Source of the DNA: Cyanodermella asteris
Lineage: Eukaryota > Ascomycota > Lecanoromycetes > Ostropales > Stictidaceae
Assembly (NCBI GenBank): GCA_900618795.1
Contig: UYJD01000001.1
Location: forward strand, 2,498,823 to 2,562,822
Direction of reading: 5' to 3'
DNA: 64,000 bases
Shown: one piece after another, positions 11,780 through 21,200 of the stretch
Layout of the letters: each line of letters starts with the position of its first letter
How positions within the stretch are numbered: the first letter of the stretch is position 1
Program-made: the position numbers and the translations under genes
Notes under the pieces: generated by a model
Told to the model about the DNA's origin: nothing
Databases searched by the model: none
Seen by the model: only the letters and a program-made list of their open reading frames with translations

Positions 11780-13025
11780 ATGGCAGGCCCGTTGCGACAG
11801 CCCATTGATCTCGACTCCTTTACGCGCTACCTCGAAGCCAATGTGCCCGAGATCAAGACACCCATCGGGGTGAAACAGGTGTGCTCGTCAAGTCGGCGTC
11901 TCCGCAACGCATCCTCCGTTCCACCATATTCAATATGTTCAATAGCCGCACATACAAATTCCTGTTGAGTATACGGTTGACTGACATGACTTCTTTACCG
12001 TGTAGTTTGGCTATGGCCAATCCAATCCTACCTACCAGCTCACTGACGCCACGGGCTCACGCTTCGTCATGCGCAAGAAACCGCCGGGAAAGCTCGTGTC
12101 CAAGACCGCCCACCAAGTCGAGCGCGAATACCAGATAATACACGCCCTGCGCGACACCGATGTACCGGTCCCGAAGACCTACGGTCTATGCACCGACGAC
12201 AGCGTAATCGGAACACCCTTCTACATCATGGAGTTTCTCGACGGGCGCATCTTCGAAGACTCCGCCATGCCAGAGGTTTCACCCGCAGAAAGAGAAGCCA
12301 TGTGGAAAGATGCCGTCAACACGCTGGGCAAATTCCACCGCATAGATCCGCGTAAGGTCGGGCTAGACAAGTTTGGCCGTATGGGCGGATTCTATGACCG
12401 ACAGATCAAGACGCTAGGGCGCATCAGCGAGGCTCAGGCTGTGGTCAAGGACGTTGAGTCTGGGCAGCCGGTGGGAGATCTGCCGCATTTCAAGGAGATG
12501 GTCAATTACTTCAGTCAGAACCAGCCAAAGGACCGGATCTCATTGGTGCACGGCGACTACAAAATCGACAACCTGGTATACCACAAGACGGAGCCGCGGG
12601 TGATTGGGATTCTCGACTGGGAGATGGCGACCATCGGACACCCCCTATCGGACCTGTGCAATCTGGGAGCACCGTTTGCGTTCGCAGCTCAGTACATGGT
12701 TTTCCCTGCCGTGGCGCTCATGCTAAACGAGGGCTTTCTCCCGGACACAAGGCTTCCGGGCTTGCCGATGCGAACGGACCTGCTTCGTTGGTACAGAGAA
12801 GTGACCGGATTTGATCTCGGCGCTGAAACGGCCTGGGGCGACGCGTTTGGCATGTTCAGGAACAGTGTCATCATGCAAGGTATCGCGGCACGCTATGCAC
12901 AGCGCCAGGCAAGCAGTGAGAAGGCACGCGAGAATGGCGAGCGCATGGGACCTTTCGGTGAATTCGCCTGGCTGCTGGTGCAGCAAGCAGACAAAGGTGC
13001 TCCAGCTGGCAATGCGAAGCTGTAG
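11780..13025 (+). CDS. APH-family phosphotransferase, ACAD10/11 kinase-domain type
   Basis: Exon 1 is 11780-11878 (33 codons: MAGPLRQPIDLDSF...GVKQ), the intron 11879-12005 (GTGTGC...CTGAC...GTGTAG) and exon 2 12006-13025, giving 372 residues. The spliced junction reads KQ-FGYGQSNPTYQLTD, the typical FGxGxSNPT start of this family's nucleotide loop. The catalytic loop is LVHGDYKIDNLV (H215, D217, N222) and the metal site ILDWEMATIGHPLSDL (D237). This is the aminoglycoside-phosphotransferase fold that forms the N-terminal half of ACAD10/ACAD11, where it phosphorylates 4-hydroxyacyl-CoA. Here it stands alone, with no dehydrogenase domain. A role in hydroxy-acid or acyl-CoA breakdown is inference; the substrate is unknown. 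No targeting signal is obvious. Confidence 0.88.
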
Positions 13026-13570
13026 ATGCCTTTTTTTTTGGGGGGGGGGGGGGGGCTAGATCCTGCTAAGGGGTTCAGGGCCCGGTTCAACGGCTCCACA
13101 TGGGTGAATGTATTTTTACATGGTTTGGTTGGCGACGTTTTTATCCCACACAGCGTTGACAATATGAACAAAAGTATATTTCAAAACCCGAGACCTTGCC
13201 TGTTATTCGTCTATCCTATTGTATGTACTTGCCAGTGTGCGGGGTATCCATGTCATGCCGAATTTCAACCAAGTTCCCCCCACGAAAAGACAACAAATCA
13301 CTGCTTCAACCCCATAAAAGGCAAGCTCACACCTCGTCAAAACTCCGATGGAATTGTAAGCGGAACACACGCGAGCACTTCGCTGTGGCATTCCTAAAGT
13401 CATCCGTCGTAAAATCCAAGCCGGGACCTGCTTCCCAGCACCATAATTGGATACTCCCTTTCCTCAGGTGATCTATCTGCTGTGACTGGCTCCTTTTAGA
13501 AGTGCCATCACTCCGTCGCGAAAGCTTTGCGTTGCCGGGCGTGCATGCTTGTGTTGATTCACCTTCCGTA
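13026..13570. other. Convergent spacer with T9G16 tract
   Basis: 3' ends of two converging genes. Just after the phosphotransferase stop lies a run of nine T followed by sixteen G (13031-13055). Nothing else is recognised. Confidence 0.6.
13031..13055. repeat. T9-G16 homopolymer junction
   Basis: Nine T are followed directly by sixteen G, five bases after a stop codon. Tracts of this kind are slippage-prone and may be unreliable in length. Confidence 0.85.
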
Positions 13571-16500
13571 TCAACTCACTCCGTGATCTCGTAGCCAGAT
13601 ATCACCTCCTTCTCCCTTGACCCATCTGTCCCATGCAATTTCATAGGCCTTCTCGAGATCCCGAGTCCACCTTTGCGTGTCAAACAAAGGACTAGAACGA
13701 CGACCCTCGTATATAAGTCTGCGGATCTCGAGAACGCGGCAGCTTGGGCGCTGTCCCGAAAGGACCTCGACCAGACCGGAGGCAAGCTCAATCGCCTTGA
13801 ATTCGTATGCCGCATCCGTTGTGACAATCAGTTCGTTGGCTGCGTCTTGCCCAGCTCGGCCTCTCGGCATAGCGCCTTTCAAGATGCTGGCTGCCATGCG
13901 ACTGCACATCTTGAACTCATACCGCGGATATGTCAGTAATGGTGTACCGCTCCATAGCACGTCTGCACTGGTCGTATGAGCGTTGCACTCTGGAGTGTCG
14001 AGGAAAAGGTCGCAAATCCGAGCACGTGCAATGTGCTGATGCTTGGGAGCAACATCTGTGAAAATGATTCGACTGCTGACATCTGTGCTGCTCCACTTCT
14101 TTGCCATGGCTATGAGATTGGATTCCCCAAGGTCAGGGAAGCGGAGCAGCCACAGAACCGCCTTGGGGACAGCCTCAAGAATGCGCAGCCATGTACGGAA
14201 AGTAGTCGGCTCGATCTTGTAAAGTTGGTTGAAATTGCCCAATATCACCATGTCATCTGGAAGTTGTGGGAATAACTCCTTTCGCATTTGGCGGCGACGG
14301 GACAGCTCGGCGTTCCAGCTCACTGGATCCTCTTTTGCATCCGGCGCAGACTGGCGATGGTCGCAACAGAAAAAGGTGTCGCGTGTGTAGATGATATTTT
14401 CGCCGTACACCCACTCATCGTGGCGATCACTGAAGTTGTCATCTTGAACAACATCTTTGAGGCTTACGTTGTTGCGGTAAGGCCGTAAAGTGGACGGCGG
14501 CACGGCCATCTCGTCGGCAAGCAAGTAGTCGCACCATTCTGCGCCCAGTGTGCCCGCAAATCCCATGAACGACATCTGTATCGGGGCAGGACGAGCAGCA
14601 AACACCTCGTTTCGAGCACCTCTGGTGTATCCATTGAGGTTGACAAGGATGTGTATTTTGTCTTCGACAATTTGGTTCACCAGTCGATCTAACGGCCATG
14701 ATGATGCGTCGTGGAACACAGGAGCTTCTCTTTCAATCTTTTCTCTGAACATCGATTTGTCGGAAGGTGTTGTAGAATAACAGACTGCATGTACCCTGGT
14801 GGGGTTGTGCATGCCAAAGACTGATTGCATCAGATGGGCGAGAGGATGATTGTTGAAGTCTGACGAAACGTAGCCGACGTTCAGATGCGGCAGCGGCGGC
14901 GGTGGTGGTCGGTAGACGTGCGGAGACAACCAAGGAACCTTGAGGGTCGACGCAGATATACGTAGTCCATTGCGCTGCGAGATTTGTCTTATCTGCGATG
15001 CTGTGAGAGGGCAGGTGAACGTGTGAAATGGCAGAACTGTCGGGGCGTTCGGGACAGTTAATGCAGGTGGCAGCTGTGGTCTTCGATAGAAATCCTTCGC
15101 TTTCTCGGCCTGTTTAATGTATCTGTCCCGGTACCATTGCCACACGATTTGTCTGGTGGCCCGCTCGACGAAGCGGACGACCTTGGCACCTTCGTAGTCC
15201 TGCCCCATCCAGGCCGTAATTAGTTTCAGCTGATGCTGGGTCCGACTTTGGTCGCCCAATGCCGTATCTCGTGCCAGAGCCTGTGCATCGCGGTGGGTTA
15301 GCAAGTTTCTGCCCCACGAACGGCCGTCGTTGAGTTGTTTGTTGACGATAGCGACGACGCGACCGATCCAGCCCGAGCTGGGACTCGCAGCATTCTTTGC
15401 ATCAACAAGATTTCCTTCATCATTCACATGCCAGCGATCAAAGCGCTTTTCGCTGAACACAATGCCACCTCGGCCTGTCCAGCCACAGACAGAATTCAGG
15501 GCGTTAGCCAAGCCACATACTGCCTCTGCAAATTCACCGTTGGCTTCAACAGCTCTGCGATAGTATCCTATCGCTTCACTAATCCGACCTCGATCCTTGA
15601 CGGCGTTGGCCAAGTTGGCAAGGGCAATGTCGAATTTCCCGTCGCATCTCACCGCCTCCTCATACATCTTTATCGCCAAGTCGAGCTGACCGAGATCCTT
15701 GAGCAAGCTGCCTAGATTCGTGAAGAGGTGTGCATGCTCTTTATCCAACATGAGACCATAGTTGTAATATGCTAGAGCGAGTGCTACACCAGTACCCTTG
15801 ACGACTCCGGCAATTCTAGGCGTCTCGGTGTCCTCCAAGTGTGGCGGCAGACGGGTCGAGGCAGATTGATGGACACCTGCCAGAAGTATACCGACATTGT
15901 TCGCAGTCGAGGGACTCGGTTGGAGGGAAAGCGAAAGAAAGTATAGCGCCAGAATGTCCTGTACACCAGTTGCACCAGAAGGACCGAGCGCCGTGCCGCC
16001 CGAAGACATACTGTCTTGATATATCTTGGCCAAGGACAGCAGACAATTGCTCGTTACTGCGATTGCTGCTTTCTTCGGTGATCCTTCTTCGATCCAATCG
16101 AGTCCTGGCAATGGTTTCGAGTGTGGGAAAGTTAACTGTGTTGTCTTTGTAGCAGTCTTGGGCAGCAGAAGAATTGTTTCCCAGGGAGTGGTCGGCTCAC
16201 TGGCGTGCTTGTAGCCACGTATGTGCTCTGCGAATGCTCCTAGAATTCGGCGGATGAGACCAGAGATACCGTCGACTGTTCTTCCAACAGCAATCATGAT
16301 GGCTTCCTCAAATGCTTCTGCGGCACCGATGATATTTCCTTGTCCATAAAGCATATTACCCTTTGCGTGTATCAGAGCAATCAGCCGCCCGTTCTCTTTA
16401 GGTTGATTTGAGTATCCGGTGCGAGGCCTGCCGTTGGTATTTAAATAAGTGTTGCCACTTATCGAGTCATGTTGCCTGTATTGCTTGGTGAATTGGGACG

Positions 16501-18265
16501 AATGCGGCTCAGGTTCTGGCTCGACTCGTAACGCCTGCTCGACAAGTTGGATAATTTCTATGGCATTCTTGCTACGATTGTCGCTGCACAACAACCCGAC
16601 CAAATGCTCGACAGCCTCGAAGTATCCGGGTCGTACAGTCACTGCATCAGTCCAGAGTTTTTCTGCGCGATTGCGTTGTCCGAGGGTCATATGTGCGGCT
16701 GCCAAATTCGACATGGCCTCGACGTTGGAGGCGTCCTGCTTCAAAACTTCTTGGAACAGTTGTAAAGCTTCCTGGAAATGGCTGAGGCCGTAAGCAAGGC
16801 ACCCGGCAAGTAATATGGCCTCTGTCCATGTCCAACTGCTTTCCCCAATCATGCACCGCAGCCTGTCCAGAGCCTGCTGCGCTTGTTGCTGAATGTTACC
16901 GCCAAAGGTATTAATATACGGCGACATGGCATTGTGAGCTGGGAACGAATTCCGACCATGGATCCTTGGGTCTTGAGGGGTGGCCAGACCGGGGGAATTC
17001 CCGTCTAGATTGTAGAAATGCCGTAGCGGCTTTGGGAAGAGATTCATGCTCGGCATATTCCTTGGTTGCTGTTTGTTGAGGTGCATCTGCTTCCGTGTAT
17101 ACGTGTGGGATTGCACGAGTGCCATGTATATCCGGTGCGCTTCGGACAAGATCTGCTCTTTGGACGGACGCCAATGGTAGCTAGATGAGGAGGCATCTGT
17201 AGGTGTCAACGGACTACCGCCGTAGAAGTTGGCCGAGTTCGGATGTGGCGCAGGCTCGTCCGATGAGACAAAAGATCTCTGCATTTCAGGAAAGTAACCT
17301 GATTGCATGGGCCTCTGATGTTGAAATGTTGGCTGGGCGTCCAGTCGAATTCCACCAACTCCAGGAGTGCTAGCGGGGCCCAGGTAGATGGAGTCTCGCA
17401 GGAAACGTTCTCGTGGGGGGTCGTTCCGCTGCCACATGGGATATTCATTATCATTGAGATTCATTTGAGCCAGTTGTGAGTCGAACCTAGCATCGCGTGA
17501 AGGAGCTGGTCGATAAGGCTCAAAGGTCCCATTCGGCCAATATGGACCATATGGCATGGGCGGCCCGGAAGCTGTAGGCTCAATGTTCCTTGGCCAGGTA
17601 GGCTGCATAGCTATGGGTATCTGAGCATAAGCATGTTGGAATGCTTGCGGCTGCGGAGTCGCTTGATATAACATTGAATCCAGTTGCTGGCCTTGACCTG
17701 GGCCATGCAACATTTGGCGGCCGCTGGTAGTGAGGCCCTCATATGTTGGATCGAATACACGGTAACTGTCCTGAGGCGTCGCGGGAGGGAGAGGATATGA
17801 TAGTTGCTGAGTCCCGGGACCGCTCAGCAGAAAACAGGTCTGTCTCCGGAAGGCGGTCTCGGCGTTGTCCTCCCGTAACCCATTCCGGACGGCGTGGTGT
17901 TTGTGAGCCGGCGGTCCGGTGGCCCAATCCACCGGTGTCCCATCGTAGCCAGCTTTCAGTGTTCCATTTGGTGTTTTCCGCCGCAACATGTGTTCACTTG
18001 CGCCGCCCAAGGGATGCCGTCCAAGCTGAAAATCGGACACTTCTGCGTCGGGATGCAAGTTTTGCCGCGGAGGATGAAGCATGGTCTGATTGATGGCGCA
18101 GTCGAGGATTTTACTCTGTGCGGGATCTCCAAGGTGCAGCGGAAGCTGTTGCATGGCATGCTGGGACGAATGGCGCCGGGCCAACAGGTGATCCCGGAAC
18201 GGAGCGTAGGTAGGTAGCGACAGGTTGTGAGGATGTTGGCGAGGAGCGACGGGGGTCGATATCAT
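13571..18265 (-). CDS. TPR-containing O-GlcNAc-transferase-like protein (GT41)
   Basis: Single exon of 1564 residues. I choose the ATG at 18265 (MISTPVAPRQ...), the first in-frame ATG; the frame stays open further upstream without one. About 475 residues of Pro/Gln/Tyr-rich disordered sequence come first. A first TPR block (about 478-570, e.g. EALQLFQEVLKQDASNVEAM) and a second (about 825-930, e.g. LANLANAVKDRGRISEAIGY) follow, separated by a long insert. The GT41 catalytic domain spans about 1128-1560: VGYVSSDFNNHPLAHLM (His of HPLAH), LGNFNQLYKIEP (Lys equivalent to the UDP-binding lysine), AHTTSADVLWSGTPLLTYP. The family transfers GlcNAc (OGT) or fucose (SPINDLY) to Ser/Thr of nuclear and cytosolic proteins. 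Yeasts lack it but many filamentous fungi keep a copy. The sugar donor cannot be told from sequence alone. It is much longer than animal OGT (about 1040). Confidence 0.93.
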   Translation of the reverse strand: MISTPVAPRQHPHNLSLPTYAPFRDHLLARRHSSQHAMQQLPLHLGDPAQSKILDCAINQTMLHPPRQNLHPDAEVSDFQLGRHPLGGASEHMLRRKTPNGTLKAGYDGTPVDWATGPPAHKHHAVRNGLREDNAETAFRRQTCFLLSGPGTQQLSYPLPPATPQDSYRVFDPTYEGLTTSGRQMLHGPGQGQQLDSMLYQATPQPQAFQHAYAQIPIAMQPTWPRNIEPTASGPPMPYGPYWPNGTFEPYRPAPSRDARFDSQLAQMNLNDNEYPMWQRNDPPRERFLRDSIYLGPASTPGVGGIRLDAQPTFQHQRPMQSGYFPEMQRSFVSSDEPAPHPNSANFYGGSPLTPTDASSSSYHWRPSKEQILSEAHRIYMALVQSHTYTRKQMHLNKQQPRNMPSMNLFPKPLRHFYNLDGNSPGLATPQDPRIHGRNSFPAHNAMSPYINTFGGNIQQQAQQALDRLRCMIGESSWTWTEAILLAGCLAYGLSHFQEALQLFQEVLKQDASNVEAMSNLAAAHMTLGQRNRAEKLWTDAVTVRPGYFEAVEHLVGLLCSDNRSKNAIEIIQLVEQALRVEPEPEPHSSQFTKQYRQHDSISGNTYLNTNGRPRTGYSNQPKENGRLIALIHAKGNMLYGQGNIIGAAEAFEEAIMIAVGRTVDGISGLIRRILGAFAEHIRGYKHASEPTTPWETILLLPKTATKTTQLTFPHSKPLPGLDWIEEGSPKKAAIAVTSNCLLSLAKIYQDSMSSGGTALGPSGATGVQDILALYFLSLSLQPSPSTANNVGILLAGVHQSASTRLPPHLEDTETPRIAGVVKGTGVALALAYYNYGLMLDKEHAHLFTNLGSLLKDLGQLDLAIKMYEEAVRCDGKFDIALANLANAVKDRGRISEAIGYYRRAVEANGEFAEAVCGLANALNSVCGWTGRGGIVFSEKRFDRWHVNDEGNLVDAKNAASPSSGWIGRVVAIVNKQLNDGRSWGRNLLTHRDAQALARDTALGDQSRTQHQLKLITAWMGQDYEGAKVVRFVERATRQIVWQWYRDRYIKQAEKAKDFYRRPQLPPALTVPNAPTVLPFHTFTCPLTASQIRQISQRNGLRISASTLKVPWLSPHVYRPPPPPLPHLNVGYVSSDFNNHPLAHLMQSVFGMHNPTRVHAVCYSTTPSDKSMFREKIEREAPVFHDASSWPLDRLVNQIVEDKIHILVNLNGYTRGARNEVFAARPAPIQMSFMGFAGTLGAEWCDYLLADEMAVPPSTLRPYRNNVSLKDVVQDDNFSDRHDEWVYGENIIYTRDTFFCCDHRQSAPDAKEDPVSWNAELSRRRQMRKELFPQLPDDMVILGNFNQLYKIEPTTFRTWLRILEAVPKAVLWLLRFPDLGESNLIAMAKKWSSTDVSSRIIFTDVAPKHQHIARARICDLFLDTPECNAHTTSADVLWSGTPLLTYPRYEFKMCSRMAASILKGAMPRGRAGQDAANELIVTTDAAYEFKAIELASGLVEVLSGQRPSCRVLEIRRLIYEGRRSSPLFDTQRWTRDLEKAYEIAWDRWVKGEGGDIWLRDHGVS

Positions 18266-21200
18266 GTTAACGTGTTCGGCTGTGTTGTTGATGTGCTCGA
18301 GGGCATGGGCATGCGTCGAGCAAAGCAAGGGGATCGCGGGCAGCGCCCCCGATAAGAGGGCTCAAGCGAGCAGCTACCGGAGCAGCAGAGGCGGAGGAGA
18401 GGCCCACATGTATGTCTTTGTGATGTAGTCGACGGGAGAAGGAGGTGTATCAGGCTGAAGTCGTCGTCGTCGTAAGAAGAAGAAGAAGAAGAAGTTTGGA
18501 CGTTTACGAGAAGCGAGGGCTACGCTCGGACTCGGGCCAAAGCATACGACTCAGGCGTGGGTGCAGGGCTCGGGCGTGGACGACGGCGTCTCGGAGGTGG
18601 AGGAGGAAAGGCTGAAGACGGAGCAAGACGTGACGGCGTAGAGCATGGTCGTGAGGGCGGACGCGAGGCGGCGATGGGATGGTAGAGAGCTCAACAGAGA
18701 GCGAGAAGGTGCTGTGAGTGAAGATGCGATACGAGACGAAACGTCTCGCACAGTCAGCAGAAACAACGAGGCGTGCCGGCCGCCCAAGGTGCGCTGCAAT
18801 CATATTCTCCCTGCACAAGAGCAACAAGGGACCCGCCACAAAGTATATCTACAGTATCACTATGTACTGTATGCGTGAAAGATGCTACGGACGAAACGTC
18901 TTGCTTGTCGCAGCGTTGGCGGTCCATCTGTTCCACGCACGCTGAGCTTGCCTACCGTGGGTCGAATTCCTCATTCACTGGTCTGCTGTGGTGCTGCCCG
19001 CCGTCCATCAACCGGCCGGCCTCTGACCGATGATGGCGATGCGATAGCGTTGGCACAGTGTCCCTTATCCTTCGACTCATTATTTTCCATTGTAGAAGGA
19101 TGTGCAGCTGCTCGGTGAGTAATCGCCGTCGCTTTCACGATGCAACCTACCACTCTGGCCACGCCTTACCCGTGCTACCACCTACCTATACACAGACTCG
19201 CTCCACGCCAGCGGCTGCAGGTCCAATGGCAGCGTCGGTGTCTGCATGCTGCATGCGACTGTGCCTCTGCTGCCACGCTGATAGACGTGAGAGAACACCC
19301 TGCTGCCCAAGTCGCCGGCCAGCATGGCCCCTTACGCAAGGGACCGTCATCCGTGTGTCGTGTGTCGCCCGTCGTGAGGCCCTCATACCTCACCGACTCA
19401 GAACTCACCTCTCTTATCACCCGCCTCGCCGACTCAATGACTTTGCCAATGGAGACAGCATTCTGTTTCTTGTCCAACAGCGCGCGACCACGCCGCCTGC
19501 TGCTCCTCCTACTCCGGCCCCTGGTTGGGGCTTTTTGGCGTATGCAAGCATCACGCTGACACGGCGGTCATCTACATAGATCAGCCAGCGCCCATCGTCA
19601 GTGACACGCGTGATTGGCCGCGTGTGGGTGTGGGTGGAACGACTGCCCAAGGTTGCTGCATCGCGACCGGCCATTGGGTCAGCGCCTCAGCGCCCCCTGC
19701 GGGACGACTTACCTCACGCGACGTTGGTACACTTGAAATCATGTCCCACCGACCGTTAGGTGCGTTCCGGATCTTTTGGACGGCCTATGCATGGCGAGAC
19801 TTTGGACCCGAGAAGAACGTGTCTCAAGCCCGCCTTCCGCAACCATAGACTGGACCTGCGGATGCCCGAAGACGATGACACAAGATCGCTCTTTTTTGAA
19901 AGAGTTGTTGAGAAAATTAATGAGCGTTCACTCAGAAGACGTAGGCCAAAACAACTTTCCCTTATGATCGCCTGCTCGCGCTGCGTACCGTCGTGTCGAT
20001 GGTGAGATTGCAAATCTGACACGTTTTGAAATCCGAGCACGATTTTTTGACAGTTAGGGTGCGACTGACCTGCAAGACCGTTCCACAATGTCGAAAAATC
20101 CGTTCTGATAACGGTCAAGCTCGCTGATTTATTGACATGTGTTTTCTGGATGAGGAGATGGAGCTTGATATGAGCAAGCATGCTGCGATAGTGCAGATCT
20201 TCATGGCACTTCCTCCGGCTGCCCATGTAGAGACAGGCTTCTGATAGTGACTGGATCCTTCGTGAAACCGCACAACGGGTGTGGATGCATATCAGCCAGG
20301 CCGCAGCGTCTGACAGAACGGCTATCTCATCGTGCACACAGAACAAATGTACACAGGGAAAAGACTTCCCAGCGACGCCACCGCTGCGCCGAGACGCACG
20401 TCCCACAAGGCTTTACAGATACATTCATTGAAAACAGTCTTGAGAGCGGTCGTCGAACTATACCGGCCCAGTAGCAGGCTACGGGACGCAGGCCCGACAA
20501 GCTCTGAGTTTCGCTTGAGTGATGAGAATTGCCGGGAGTACAAGAGCACCTACATAGGCTTGCACTTTCGTCCGAATGTTGTAACCATGGTCGTCTCCGA
20601 CAAGTCTACAAGGAGGCTCCCCGGTCTGACACATTTTCGGGAACCTTGTTAGTCGTCGCATGCATCTGGTGAAAAGTGTTCCGAGTGGAGCTGGACTGCA
20701 TCCCGCCGTCTACGGTCTGACGAAGCCAAGAGATGCTTCGGCTCTCTCAGTTCTCACCGACTGATTCATGTTGCAGGGACGGCGAATGAAGTCAGAGCCT
20801 GAACAGGCGGTGACACGCCCACTCTTCGCACCCAACTTCCAATAGTTACACTTTCGTGGCCTGAACATCACAAATGCCCGTGCTATTGTTCTGCGGACGA
20901 AATGGAAGTCTTGATGATCTCAAGACAACATAGTCAAGCGATACAGTGTTCGGCGCAAAGTTTTTAGGTAAATACGGTAGGTAAGTAGGCGAGGCAAGTC
21001 ACTCGACTTGTGATAATACGATGCCTCGAGGGTACCATAGTCTTCCTCACCTTGTACGGATTACCTCCCGACTCTCTTGCCTACCAGCGCAGTCGGTCTT
21101 CTGATCTCAGGCCCGGTTCACAGTTTGTCCGCTCCATTCCTGTCAAGCCGGTGCAATCGAAGTCATGTTCTGGCGATGCGGTTGAAGACCAGACGAAAAA

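Noticed and set aside
13026-13397. Frame starting in the T9G16 tract
   Set aside because: Begins in homopolymers (poly-Gly) after a stop codon; no conserved sequence.
19756-20406. 216-codon minus-strand frame
   Set aside because: No recognisable motif; codon use not coding-like.
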